Numbered from the stretch's first letter, positions 1-12,804 are shown. The stretch: 64,000 nt of DNA from Chromobotia macracanthus (GCA_036877525.1 JAZGTH010000059.1:8680501-8744500), one strand, 5' to 3'. Notes: a model not told the origin generated them from the letters alone. Made by a program: numbers and translations.

Positions 1-20
1 TCGAGTCTTTAACTGCTGGT

Positions 21-675
21 CATCAATATAGATCAATAGATCAATATAGATCAGTATAAATCAATATAGATCAGTATAAATCAATATAGATCAGTATAGA
101 TCAGTAATGATCAATATAAATCAGTATAGATCAACATAGATCAGTAATGATCAATATAAATCAGTATAGATCAACATAGATCAGTATAAATCAGCATAGA
201 TTAATATAGATCAGTAATGATCAATATAAATCAGTATAGATCAACATAGATCAGTATAAATCAGTATAGATCAGGATCAATATAGATCAGTATAGATCAG
301 TAGATCAGTATAAATCAGTATAGATCAATATAGATCAGTATAGATCAGTAGATCAGTATAAATCAGTATAGATCAATATAGATCAGTAGATCAGTAGATC
401 AGTATAAATCAGTATAGATCAATATAGATCAATATAGAGCAGTATAGATCAATATAGATAAGTATAAATCAGTATAGATCAATATAGATCAGTATATATC
501 AATATAGATCACTATAAATCAATATAGATCAGTATAGATCAATATAGATCAGTATAAATCAATATAGATCAGTATAGATCAATATAGATCAGTATAGATC
601 AATATAGATCAGTATAAATCAGTATAGATCAGTATAAATCAATATAGATCAGTATAAATCAATATAGATCAGTAT
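21..675. repeat. Minisatellite with 10-bp unit
   Basis: The stretch is built almost entirely from 10-base units of the form TCARTATARA (for example TCAATATAGA and TCAGTATAAA). From 61 to 250 the units stay in exact 10-base register. A 40-base higher-order unit made of four variants recurs at 101-140, 141-180 and 211-250. After about 270 the register slips through 8-base units (TCAGTAGA). Most unit junctions carry GATC. No coding potential is seen. The array ends abruptly at a CpG-rich unique sequence. Confidence 0.95.
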
Positions 676-800
676 TGAGCTCCACCATGAGCCCGAATCG
701 CTCCTCAATCACCAGCGCTGGACGGCCACCATCCGCCGGTCCGGTCTCTGGTCCAAGGAAACGGATTCGTGCACGAATAAACTTACTTCATCCCTCGCGT
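676..800. other. CpG-rich unique patch beside the minisatellite
   Basis: This is a short GC- and CpG-rich segment in AT-rich surroundings. The minus strand is open from about 784 to 672 (about 38 codons, reading FIRARIRFLG... to ...RFGLMVEL). The plus strand has a 42-codon frame from an ATG at 687. Neither product is recognised. It could be a fragment of an exon or of a mobile element. Treat it as unassigned. Confidence 0.35.
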
Positions 801-3002
801 TACATGCAAAAATAAAACCGGGTTAATAGAAATGCAGATGATGTTTAAAAACCAAAATTCAAGCGAGTACATGTTGTCCTCAGACAGAAGCCACCATTTA
901 TTCAAGTTCAACGAGGCTTTCACACCTGCCTGATAAACAGACGAACCTGACCGCAGCGTTTCGCTTTGCGTTTTCATTCAATATTTCTTCACTTAAACCA
1001 TTTCATGTAGTTGCATTCACCATTCATCATGCATTCATCAGTAGATCACCATCTCGGTCCTTTAAGCCACGTTAAGCCTTTAATAAAGCGGGAGGAAGCG
1101 CTTCACTTGGAAAACATCGTATTTCCACCGTGTAACACGCATTAACAAGAATTAAGAATGATCTGTCTAACGTTTTGTAAACGTTTATGTTTCCACATGT
1201 GTATAACAAACGTATTCATGCGCCCGTTGTATTAAAATTCAGGAAATTTGGGCTTTTAATACCGCCATCAGTCAACAGGAAGTGCGCTTGCGTTTAGCTG
1301 TGACGTCACAGGGGGGACCGATTTTAATAATCCTTTACGATTGCTGTAATAGCATCACATGCCATTCTCAACAAATGTAAACATTATTATTATTTTATTG
1401 TCTTTTATGCACTTGTAATATTCTGAATAGCTTTGTTGATTTAATTTTAGTTTATTTTTGAATGGTTTTATCCATTAGGGGGAGGATCTCCAGTCTACTG
1501 GGGCCAAAACCTACCTGGTCATGAGCTGCTGGTGTACAGGTGGAAGAGCTGCACCATGTTATTCAGGGTCAGATAAATCGTTTATAACTTACAGAAACAC
1601 TGGGTCCATTCGTCCTTTCCAAAGCTATTTAATGGATGATGTGTCAACAACAATCATGGTAGAAACCGAACATATAAATGAAAGACTTGTAGTTTGTTCT
1701 TTAGGGTTTGAAAAGTTTTTCAGACTTGTTTTGCAGCACTCGGCCTCTCCTTTTAATATGCAGGCTATGTTAGCTGTGTGGACATACTGTTCGTATTGCA
1801 TGTTTTATTGCAGGAATAAAATTACTGAAGGGATGTGATTCTAATGAAGTAATTTAAAGCAAGTTGCGAAAGAACTGTTGCTTTTATCAATTTCATAAAT
1901 GTCAGGGTTGTGCAATGTTATTTTGAAAGACAGAATAATTATGTGCTTCATTCCCATTTATCAGTTTCACACAGCGGTTACAACACACTTTTAAATGCTG
2001 TCAGACACCCTCTGTTTCAGACAGGTGGTTTGCACATAATGAAATGCGGTAAAAGTGAGCAAATCAGCTTTTGAAACTATGTTTTAAATATGTGGTTAAG
2101 AAAATTACAAAGGACAAGGGCAGAAAAACCTGCAGAAATGGTGACATTTTTTCCATAGCACTATTAACATTTCACCGGTATGCAAATAACCACTTTATCT
2201 TAACTGTGTGAACTAAATGCCACTGAAATGTTATTGTTTAGCTGTTGAAAAGACTCCTGACAGCACGCCAAACTTTGTGATGGCATATGTGATATGAGGG
2301 GAAAGTATGTCTGTAAAATACATGAAAAGGATGAGATATTTAAGCATTATTTGTGACAGAAAATCTAAATAGGATTTATGTAAGGTTTTAAATGGTGCGC
2401 TTGCTGCAGCATGTTGTCTGTCAAGCATTCAACATCATGTCACCTCCACAAGCATTTTAGAGTGTCTCTGTAGTGTTTGCCTCCAAAAAAGCACTTGCGC
2501 GGAATGCAGGGAGAGATTCCTAAATCCACCTGCTTTGGAAGAACAATGATGTTCAAGGATCTCAGCCTGCATCTTCTAAACTACCATCTCCCGCAACTTT
2601 GTCGGTATTGAATTTAGATGTGTCTGTAAGTTTCTATCCACTCCAGATTATTCCATATGCATTAGCAGCTTTGTGGTATTGTTTGGTTATCCTCTTCTAG
2701 TAATTGCCACTTGTCACCATTGTTAGTTTTGGCACGTATCCCCAAATGCATGTCATGAGATTTGTATGGTAAAGCAGGGCAGAGAAGTCTGACAGTGGCA
2801 GCTTAACTACAGATGGTCTTTGGGGAAGGAGGGGTTTGCTGATAAGAGGAATGGAATAGATTCTTCGAGTGTGATTTAGACGGCAAGTGAAGGCCACAAA
2901 AGTGGGTTGTAAAAGTGTTCCATTATCAGACACAGTACAAAGCAGCTTACAGCCATCACCAGGCAGCTGACAGCAAATTATAAAGTTCTCAGATTAAGAA
3001 TT
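801..3002. other. Unassigned intergenic sequence
   Basis: No recognisable gene or repeat is seen. It contains an ETS/CRE-like cluster at 1274-1310 (listed separately) and a 105-codon open frame at 1521-1838 whose translation resembles nothing known to me. Confidence 0.5.
1274..1310. promoter_or_regulatory. ETS-like plus CRE motif pair
   Basis: A CAGGAAGTG motif (ETS type, 1276-1284) lies 16 bases before a full CRE palindrome TGACGTCA at 1301-1308. This pairing is common in housekeeping promoters. No transcript or reading frame can be tied to it, so the promoter role is an inference from motifs only. Confidence 0.3.
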
Positions 3003-3119
3003 ATATTTACATTTACGTATTTGGCAGATGCTTTTATCCAAAGTGAATTACAGTCTTTACATTTATTAGTACATGCATGGAAATCGAACCCATGACCTTG
3101 CTCTACCAGTTGAGCTAGT
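3003..3119 (-). repeat. tRNA-derived SINE, near complete
   Basis: Read on the minus strand, a tRNA-like head (TAGCTCAACTGGTAGAGCA, then a B-box-like GGTTCGATTTCC) is followed by a tail reading CTTTGGATAAAAGCATCTGC and AAATGTAAAT. The same tail occurs at 14130-14175, 22960-23073 and 57759-57822, which supports a dispersed SINE family. Confidence 0.85.
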
Positions 3120-4675
3120 GGAAAGTTTCTCAAAGCTAGCTCACCAATGATTCACTGCCTGAGATGGATGTTACATGTCAATATCCATGTCCATTCTTTA
3201 ATGAAATATCTCAGTCTGAAATCATCATCCTCCAAATGCCTGTTTCCTAAAATAACTTGGGCTCATACACCATTTTGAAGTGAAGCAATCCATTAGGAAG
3301 AGAAAACAAGGTTGTGTGTTAGCTGATATTTGAGGAATGCCATTATTATGGATAGATGTCCAAGGAAATTACAAATACAAGCATGAATCTCATCCCTGGC
3401 AGTTTCCGGAAATGTCAGAGTTGACATTTAATTAGCATCACTTCCTGAGAGAGTTACCCATGGAAACATCTGTTATCTTTGGCAAATCGTTTAAATCTAG
3501 TTTAAGTCTTTGTTAGTCTGTGTAAATAATACCAACATAATAGAGCCAGAATAAAATTGCATTTGTCATAACAATTAATGCATTTTAATAAATAAATAAA
3601 TCATTGAAACATAGAGTTCAGAATTAATTAAGGAGTAAATCTTATGCTAATGTATAATTCTATGCAGATTTGAAGCCAATTCATTAGTGGGCTCAAGGAA
3701 TCATATGGAATCCTTTTAGAAATCAATTCTAAAAATTATGTTATCTGGTTCTAGTAAAAACAGTCAAATTGATATATTTTGGCATATTAGCATATTGTCT
3801 AGCCTTCAGTACCTATGAAAGCAAATTGTTATTATGGGCTAAAATTTCAAGCTTTAAAATAGCTCACAAAACTTGTTAAAACTGCCCATTATCACTCTCC
3901 ACATGGGTGATGTCTCACAGATGGATTAGAGATGGACTCTAACCTTCTCCTCCTGCCCAAGCTGTTGCTTATGCCAGAAAATAATAAATAATACAAATCA
4001 CTAAAACTATTTATAGCTGGGAAATAAGAATCATTCCCTTCTCAGGAAAACGAGGTACCCAGATTTAAGATGCTAAGATAAATGTATTTAATGATAACCA
4101 TTATAATCAGGTTGACGCAGAGACACCAGAACTCCAGCCATGCAACTGATGTCATCTGCTTCACCTAAATTAATGCCTACTGTTTTAAAAATAGTTTGTA
4201 ATTGTACGGAGGAAGTCGTGTCTAGTGCAAATTTCTCCCTGCATGTAGAAGTGCTGTGGCAAAACCTCTCATTAGAAAAAGTAATTTAGGTCTCCTGACA
4301 CTGTTTAATTACTGGCAATTGTAAAAGTTGCTTCTTAGAGCGGTATTATTGACAAATGATTTTAATTGGTTCAGATTGTATTTTGGAAATAATGTTTTCA
4401 TGTAAATAACAGCACCGAGAGATCTCCAGTTAAAGGTGACATGTATAATTGACTTCTTTTAAAATATTTTCTCCTGTCCAAAATAAGTTTGATATGCAGA
4501 GATAACAGCTTGATTTTGACAAAATGCAGTGGAATACAATAAATACAGTAAATACAGTGGCTGTGTGGTGATATGAAAACATCACTCTGTGTCTTAACAT
4601 CCAGCCCAACACATCACTCATCCAAAATTCCATTTCACAAGTTCGCACTAACATGCAATCGCAGATTATCATAGA
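3120..4675. other. Unassigned intergenic sequence
   Basis: AT-rich sequence with no supported gene. Only a short (AATA)n run near 3588-3602 was noticed. Confidence 0.5.
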
Positions 4676-4900
4676 TGTATATTTGGTGTGCTGTCTGGGG
4701 GGAGGGCTTCGAGGTGGGAATTTGGCCCAAACCCAGAGTACTCCCCCCATCCTTGACTGAGGTAGGGATGCTGCAAGACTGTCATGGGACAGAGGTGAGA
4801 CACAACTATATATATAGGCACCCCTGCGCAATGGTTGGATTACATGGCCATGCTCCTCCCGAACTTTGTTAAATAAATTTCATTTAGTGAAGCTAGCGCA
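4676..4900 (+). mobile_element. Possible LTR fragment or solo LTR
   Basis: A GC-richer block begins TGTATATTTGG. It holds a TATA run (4806-4816) followed about 60 bases later by AATAAA (4872-4877). That is the TATA / R-region / polyadenylation order expected in a retroelement LTR. Overlapping open frames on both strands here are not gene-like. No terminal repeat pair, primer-binding site or internal domain was found. It could instead be an unrelated promoter-like fragment. Confidence 0.3.
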
Positions 4901-5164
4901 CCAGAAATGACTCACTTCACCTGTAAAGTTATTTTTTTCAGTTTTGTGTAGATATCAATTTTCTCAATGCACATTGATTCAAAGCAGCTTTTCTTTTAAA
5001 CTTTGCAGTGCAGTGTTTAATGTTAATTGGACCTTATTGAACAAGTTCTAGTTGCCGTGGATGAGTTTTCTTACTTTCGGTTTAAAGGGCAACACTGACA
5101 CTGTCAGTCATTGTAATAACAGAGTACGGGAAATTTTAGCCGCTTTTTTAGTCAGTTACAATAG
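4901..5164. other. Unassigned intergenic sequence
   Basis: No gene or repeat is recognised. It leads into the promoter-like cluster at 5165. Confidence 0.4.
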
Positions 5165-5270
5165 AAACTGGTTGCCAGGCAACCTACAAGTGACCAATCC
5201 TGAGTGGCGACGTCATCGCACATATTCTGTCAGCACAGTTAGCGAACCATGCGGAGACTTCCGGGTCTAG
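5165..5270. promoter_or_regulatory. Promoter-like cluster: X-box, CCAAT, CRE, ETS
   Basis: Within about 95 bases lie a palindromic RFX-type X-box, GTTGCCAGGCAAC (5171-5183), a CCAAT box (5194-5198), a CRE-like CGACGTCA (5208-5215) and an ETS-type ACTTCCGG (5257-5264). X-boxes of this form are bound by RFX factors and are typical of ciliary gene promoters. The first ATGs downstream (5249 and 5282) give only very short frames. The gene served, if any, and its direction are unknown. In tetrapods the neighbour of VWC2L is the ciliary gene SPAG16, but no SPAG16 exon was recognised here. Confidence 0.45.
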
Positions 5271-6804
5271 AACGATTTCTAATGGTGCCGTGCTGATCCG
5301 AGCTCAGGTGGAAATACAAGTGTAACTGTTCCTCACTGTTCTTAGAATCATATTAAATGTTGCTTTATACAACATGAAGGTTCTGTCATAATAAATGCTT
5401 CATTTAGCATGCCCCATGAAAAGATTCATCACCTGAAAATGAAGACACTTTTTACTCTTTTAGTTCTGATGTAGAAGATTAAGTGTTGTCAGATAATTAC
5501 CCGTATTGATGCTCATTTGTTTTGGCTACAGTGTGAAATTTCATAGTCTCCTGCTGTCTGTATAATTACAGATTGTTCTAGTCTGGATAGCTGTTTTTTG
5601 TTTACCTGTCTGCTCATTGGTTCTCAGTGACTGCTGTGTGGGCTGTTCGTGTATGTTGCTCTTGCCTTTCTTTCAAATACAAGTATTGAATTTGTGATTT
5701 GAACTCAAGAATAGACTGGGCATTAATATTACGCCTTGTTATCAGTTTCTGTCAGATTCAGTTTTGGTTGTTTCACAGATAAGCCCTTCAGGTCTCAGAC
5801 ACGTGGCTTTCTCAAATACACAATATAACATCTAGTTTATGCTGTATCCGGTGTACTGATGTGAGCATTATCTTATCATGTGGAAACAGTCCACATATTC
5901 TTGACACTGTGTTTGCTATAAGATTCTGTTGCATTGGTGGTAGAAAAATGTTTCTAGAAAATTACTTGACTTGATATTGTATTGATTTTCCATGGCACTA
6001 TGTAAAATATAATAAATGCTATAAAAACGTTATTGACTGTCAAGCATTAAAAACACTATTATTCCTCCGGGTTAAACAAAAATTAAGATAGACTTTCCTT
6101 TTATTTTATTTTATCAGTTTATTCTGTTGCTTTATTAATATGTTTCATATTTTACTTCAACACAGCCAGGCAAATGAATTGAAACATGATTAATATGTTT
6201 GAGCAAAATTCCTCCCTTTGAGAGTTTAAAGCGCACAGTATTTTTATTTTATCACTAGTGATTATGTTCATTCGTAATGTGCGCGATAAGGGCTCTTACC
6301 CTTTATTCACAGAATTAGCAATCAGAGACATTTTTAATAAGAGGACACTTGAAGCCACAACCCCACTGCAGCAAATCACAAATCGCTCAGAATACTTACC
6401 AATGCAGAACCTGTATCCAAAATCAACCTCATGCTAACACAGTTAACGTAAACTGAATACATAATAACAGTTAAAAATACATATATTAGTCAAAAGTAGC
6501 TGAATGACAACCAGTGGCCTTGACCATCATGATGAATAGCATGTTAATTTTCTCTTTACTTAGACTGATTGTTTGGTCGTGTTGTGTGGAGAGGAGCCGC
6601 AGCAGGGTATTTGTAGCGCATGACAGGTGACAGATGCCTCGCAGGGACAGGGGTTATCAGAACAGCCCACGCGGGGACAGGGGATCATGACAGCCACTGT
6701 GAGAGCATTAGCAGTGTGTAATCCTTCTGTGTGATAGGAGCTTTTACTCTGGCAACATCCTAAAGTGTCTGACAAACTCCCCCCTGGTGATTCCATGGCC
6801 ACTT
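5271..6804. other. Unassigned intergenic sequence
   Basis: No gene is supported. A GC-richer stretch at about 6590-6790, with a repeated GGGACAGGGG motif, could be a conserved noncoding element, but this cannot be tested here. Confidence 0.45.
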
Positions 6805-7074
6805 ACACTCTTAGAAATAAAGGTTCTTAAAAGGTTCTTCATGGTGATGCCATAAAAGAAGCATTTCTGGTTCCCCTACAGAACCATTCAGTCAAAGGAC
6901 CATTTCTTTCTTTCCTTGTTATGATCTAAAGAACCTTTTTCCACTACATATAACCTTCAATGAATCAAAAAGGTTGTACGGATGTTAAAGGTTCTTTCTG
7001 GAACCTCACAGCCAAAATGGTTCTTCTATGGAATCGTGAAGCACCGTTTTTTGCACCTGTTTTTTTAAGAGTGA
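6805..7074. mobile_element. R2 element, long palindromic MITE-like copy
   Basis: It starts ACACTCTTAGAAATAAAGG and ends TTTTTTTAAGAGTG, so the termini are inverted repeats. Inside are paired motifs (AAAGGTTCTT and AAGAACCTTT) that would fold into a long imperfect hairpin. It encodes no protein. Copies at 47924-48137 (most symmetrical) and 30884-30960 (fragment) define the family. This is a typical non-autonomous DNA transposon layout. The superfamily was not determined. Confidence 0.8.
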
Positions 7075-10000
7075 AGCATGAATTTAGGTTGTGGTTTATG
7101 TATGTTTTTGTTCGTAATGTTTCTTTTATTGGAAACTCATAAATCTTAGCAGTTTTAATTCACTGTTGTCAAAAGTTTGGATGCACTTGAGTCAGTTTGT
7201 TTCTTAAAACACTTTTGGTCTAAAGTTGGGCTCGATTGCTTTTATTATTTGTTTTTTTATGGTGAGTTGGACTATATTGTAAACATTTCTGACACTTTGG
7301 CTTAAATTAAATAGGGAGAGGACGTGTTGAATGTAATGCAAATCATGCTTGGAGCTCCTGCCCAGTTTCTGACATGAAAATTATTAATGTAGTCCCGACA
7401 CAAATGGTTTAGGTACATTTCTGTTTTGCAAATATCAGGGGATCGCACACAATGATATGAGCTCTCCAAGAATTGTGTTGCATTTTATCTAAATTGAACA
7501 AGCAGCAGATGTGGCTATTAAAAAAATTGGCTATTAAAATAAAATTATGGGCAACACATAATCCCAACTCATTAATTTGTGTTGTTTCATAGTTGTAAAA
7601 TATGGAAAATTGCAATAATAAAGGGAATTTAAGTTTTTCCAAACTTCACTGGTAGGTGATTCAAGACATGTTATCATCACATTATGCATCTCTGGTGGCT
7701 AAGATTTCTATTAGACCCAGAGCTGTTATGTCCTGTTAAAGCTTTTTATCACGAATGTCCTCCACATTTTCAGTCATTTAAAGCACACTGCTGATGTCAT
7801 CAGGATGTTTCTCCGTGTCATGCTGGAACATCTCCTAAAGTTCATGGACTCAAAGCACTTCACACTTCCTCTAATGATACGCAGGACAGCTCATATCTGA
7901 ACACTAAGCTGGTCATTTACCCTGGCAGCTATGAAATGGGTTATTCTCCTCCCAACAGAGTGCAGACTCCGAGCACTCCTTATTTCACAAATGTCAGAAT
8001 CTAGATAAAAGCACATTTGTGTCTGAATTTCTTTTATGCATGTTTGAAATATGAGAGCCAACCTCATAACGGACAAGCTCCTGTCGTTATACATCTTTCA
8101 AATGGTTCCGGCAACCGAGCCATTTGTCTTTCTGAGTGCGGGACGGCTCATTCGTTTTAGTTTTTATACCCTCGTTTCAGCATCACAGCCCGAACTGTGG
8201 AATTCAAAAGGGCATTCTGAACATTTCCGGCTTCTAGATATACAGCCTTGATTAAAACAAGAAAAAGCATGATATAAACATACGCTGGGAAATCCAAGAT
8301 ACTTTAAAGAATCCCATAGTTTTCCTATTGTAAACTTTTAACAATATGATACAATATTACTTCATTGTAAAAAAAAATGGAAAATTGCATACATAATTAT
8401 AAACCACCCAATTTAGACTGAGCGTAGATTTAGTTAGATTTAACCTAATAGTCATCGTGCAGGGTAACGGTTCAAAACCAAGGAAATACAGTTAACATAA
8501 AACTTGATACGCAAATGTGAGGGAAGATCATACTTAAATTACAACATATATGGCAATCAGTATGTAAAACATACAAAATGAAAAAGATGTGTAACAGATA
8601 CATAACCAATTTTTACTGCAGTACTTTTACATTGTTTATCTCCTGTATTTTTACAGAGGGAAGCAGCTACAGGAGACGAAATCTCAATGTATTCCGCTGC
8701 ACAAACATTTTTATTGATGATTGTAACCCAAAACAATCTCGTCAGCTGCTGTGTGCAGCGTGAGGAGAATGTAACCACCAGCTACGCATTACACAGATGA
8801 ATTCTTTATGGCTTCGAATGCATTAGCTCTCTGCTAATAGTATCATTAGAACGACTGGAGTGCTGCCACCTTGTTATTCAGACATTTGCACATGGAATGG
8901 ATAAGGAATTGACTGTTTAGACAGATGCATTTTTTATTCTTAGCTGCAGCATAGATGTGGTGACTCCACCATTTCCAGCTGCACTCGAGACCTTGGCTGG
9001 TGTTTCTTTGTAAATCAACAAAGTGCTACGATTAGTTTTTAGAGCAGAAAATGACGGTAAACGCAGAAAGCGCAGGTGCGGCCTTCCTCACGTTCTTTAA
9101 GTGCTTCGCTCGTGCGAGACAGGAACCACAACTCACCAAGCTAAACAGATTGTGAAGTACAACCATAAATTATAAAGACGACAGAACATCTAAAAGTGTT
9201 TCAGTGCTTTCCTGCATAAAATGATGTTGCTCTGTAATGGCATTCCCAGCGGATGACGCATCAAGGGTCTTACTCTGCAGAATACACCGATCTCTGTTAT
9301 AATTCAGCTCTGCACTTCACTTACAAACCGCAGCGAAAATTCGAAGAATTTCAATTTTTCATAATCCCTGTATCCTGTTCTTAAGAACAGTGCAGAAAAC
9401 CGTCACTGGAATAAGAACAAACAAGAACATTCAGTTTAAAAGAAAAGAGTAAGAATGAAAAGTATTTCTGAGAATTAGATGTTCTTGTAATGAGTATTTT
9501 TTACTCTGAGTCGTCCTTTCTGCTTTTAGATCTCGCTTTATGCTGTGCCGTCTTTTGGAAATAAAGCTCGGGAATTGCAAATTATGCGCTTGTGTGAATG
9601 CATGCAACATCAAGAGACTGAGAGGATGTGTCCCGGCCTCCATCTTGACAAATGAGTTTAAATTGGTCTGCCACAGGAATCACAATTGCAGAATTTGCAT
9701 GGCTCTGCTTGACTCTTTCCCCACATTTTATTTCTTCCATTAGCAATTTCCTCGGAGTAGATGAACCCTGTTTTGTGGCCAAGTCTCAGCAAATGCTGGT
9801 TTGACAGCCATTGGCCAGTACAGACATCAGTGAACGGGAATCAAATAGTCCAGAGGGAACAGTTTTATGGCAGATCAGGGCTCCCAGCTTCCCTCATTTA
9901 GCATCCATCTTGCCTGCCAGCAGAAAGAGTGATAGCTTCATTTCCCATATTAAAGGACAGAGTAACTGTAGTTTTGGATTGCACATGCACACACCCACTT

Positions 10001-10968
10001 GCAAGCAAAAATACAGGGTGCAGAGCAAAGCAAGTCGATTTTAAATCACACGCTCAGCAAAAGGAAAAATCCTTTTCGTAAGTAATTTTAGACTCCAACA
10101 TTTGCTTGATTTTGTTTTTAAAACTAGCAGTTTTGTTGCTCGAAGGTTGTTTTTTCATAGCACAGCAGACTTGCAGTTCTCAAACCTGGATGGTATAGCA
10201 GATGTTTCTGTCTTGAGAGAAAGAAAAACAGACACTAATGGGGCAATTTGTTGAAAACATAAAGTGAGAGTACAAAGCTATGAAATGATTGTGGATTGCA
10301 CAGCTCAGATAATTTAGTTTTGGAAGAATTTGATAAGAACTCTTCGTGTCTCTATTTGCTCTCCGTTTCATCTTATTGCTGTCTAAGAGAAACAACAGAG
10401 ACTTTAAATAGATCTCATTTGAGATTTCTCTTTCCTGCGGGCAGTGCTCTAAAGTGTAACCAAAAAACATGATGAAACTGATGATCTAATGATTTTCCGG
10501 GCTCTGTTTTCCTTTCAAAATGTCACCTTTAGAGAAAAGAAAAAAACTCATTTCCTTTCAACCTTCCCCTGTCCCATGAAGGTTATCAGAACTGCGTAGC
10601 GACGCTCAGAGATACGAGATGATGAGAAATTCCAGAATATTCAGAATAAGATTCTTTGCTCACCCTCAGGAAGAAAAGTCTGATTATTGTCACTGAAAGG
10701 AAGGCCATTGTTTGGCAGAAATGGTGGGAAATTAAAGCAACTTTTCTCCCTGGGGCTAAAGCGCAGTGTTCCTAAGAAACTCATTTGTACACACTAGAGG
10801 ACAAACACCAAAAAGGGAATTTCTCTGTGTTGTGCACATTGCAGATTCCCATAGAGAGTAGGCTTTAGTTTATAGCCTGAAATGCAGTTTTGAAGAAAAC
10901 AATAGACTTTACATATTCTCAGTAACAAAATCAAATGGTTCACAATGAATCTAAGTGGTAGGTGGACT
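7075..10968. other. Unassigned intergenic sequence
   Basis: No gene, RNA gene or clear mobile element is recognised. Open frames up to 96 codons (10180-10470, minus) look random in composition. A modest CpG-containing patch lies at about 9055-9125. Confidence 0.45.
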
Positions 10969-11282
10969 CCCTGCAACATTCTCTGACTGTTGGCTAATAC
11001 TCTTTGAAAGTTCTCTCAAAGCTATCGAAAACATTCTTGCAGTAACATTAGTAGAAAGTTTTACATCATACGTTATACGTTACGTCTAACGTTATACATC
11101 ATATATCAAAAATGTTATTTTCAAGTAGTTTAGTGAAGTTTTAAAAACGTTATAGAATTAAGACATGTTAAGAAACTGTATGTTTTAAGCAGTCCTAAAA
11201 CTTTCAAAAAAGCATTTTACATATTTTGTTACTTCATGGAAACGTTCTGTAAACATTCTTACAACCTAAAATTGTTGGCTGG
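10969..11282 (-). mobile_element. R1 element, nearly full length
   Basis: Reverse-oriented copy ending AAAATTGTTGGCTGG. The left end is degraded (GCAACATTCTCTGACTGTTGG). The family is described under 36440-36780. An expanded ATACGTTATACGTTACG tract sits where other copies have the internal ATATATCATATATC motif. Confidence 0.8.
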
Positions 11283-12804
11283 ATTGTTCAGTGTGCTACA
11301 TGTGTAGCTCTGTGCCACTGTGCCTGCAAATGATTTAAATTTACCGTCAGATCCTGGAGATGACTCACACCAAAGCTTCAGTGTGAAGCTATCAGATACC
11401 ATTTATCAAAGCTGCGGTTGGGTTGAAGTATTATCTCTCACACATCTCATATTTGATCAAATAATCCATCCTTGTCTGTCACAAAGTAACCAAATTTGCT
11501 CAGCAGTATTTTAAAATTGATTGTGTTTACTTTGGCAAAAGGCTGCATGATTCATGAAAACACATTTACTATTGACTTTGTATCACCTCCGTCATCCAAT
11601 TGTAATGTAAATAGACTAACCACTCATACCCAACAGAATGACGATGAGTGTCCACAAAGCATGAACTATTTAGTGGACATAGGTCTATAAAACCTGGAGA
11701 AAGCTGTGCATTACCATTCCCATTCATCTAAATAACAGGACCTCTCCTAAACGTATGAGATTTGAAATCTGCCACCTTTGCTCATTAGAACCACAGATGT
11801 TTTTAAACCAATCACATAACCCGTAAATGCCAAAAGATGCTTTTTGGATCTATTTGATGTAGTTACAGCATCTACCAGCAACCATGGCAGCAAGCCCAAT
11901 TTTGAGCCCTTCAGACATACATAGATTGTGTTTAGTTTTCACTGGCATATCATTTGGAAAAAATCCCCATGGTAACCACCGTTACTCCTAAAATACTATA
12001 GTTAGTAGGTTTAATAGGTTTATGTTTAGTAGGCTGTGCAGGGACATAAGGAGTCAAAAAACTCTTGCTGATGAATGTATGCAATAATGTTGCTGCTTTA
12101 CATAAAGACAGAGAGTGAGTTTAAATTTGAGTTTAAACTGTTTAAATTAATAAAGACATAAAGCCTGTCCAGAAAAACTGAAGTGTGATCTCACTATATG
12201 CTTTATGTAGAGAGTGTTCACATGCAATTCACATACATTCATAAATTAATACCAGAGTCAATGGGCTAAAAGTAATGATGAACAAAAAAGTAATTGTTTT
12301 ATTTTACAGATAAAAATAATTATTTTTAGGGAAATTGGGCTAATACACACTCATTCTGTTGACTAAACTGACATCTGAATGTGGAGCTCTTTAAACATCA
12401 CAACAGCTTCTCTTCAACATGCTGTGTGTTGGGCCTGGTAAACATTGTTCAATCACTCTTCCTAAATAGCAAGAACTGTTATCATAATCATCAATGCTGT
12501 CAGTGTGTAGCTGCTCCTGCAAATGAAGAAACACGGAGCTGGAAGTAGAGGAATCTGAGGTCAGGACGGCTTTAACAAATAACAAGTATTCGTTCAGAGA
12601 CATTTGTTCAGAAACATTTGTTTTCTGTTCTTTATTTGATAGTTTTCTTGTTTATTTACATGTGAAGAGAAGTGTCGGCATCTATTTTCTCACTTCTTTT
12701 CTGTGATCAACGTCTTTTGCCTTTGTGTAGGTCAAGATGGAGAATTAAAACTGCGTCTTGCTTGTTTCATCTGTCTGACAGGTTTCTGTGTTTATTTATT
12801 AGAT
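11283..12804. other. Unassigned intergenic sequence
   Basis: AT-rich sequence with no supported gene or clear repeat. Confidence 0.45.

Noticed and set aside
1..675. CRISPR-like array
   Set aside because: The repeats are contiguous 10-base units without spacers, in eukaryotic DNA.
4430..4831. 133-codon minus-strand frame
   Set aside because: Overlaps the LTR-like block and has a plus-strand frame over the same bases. No protein similarity is recognised.
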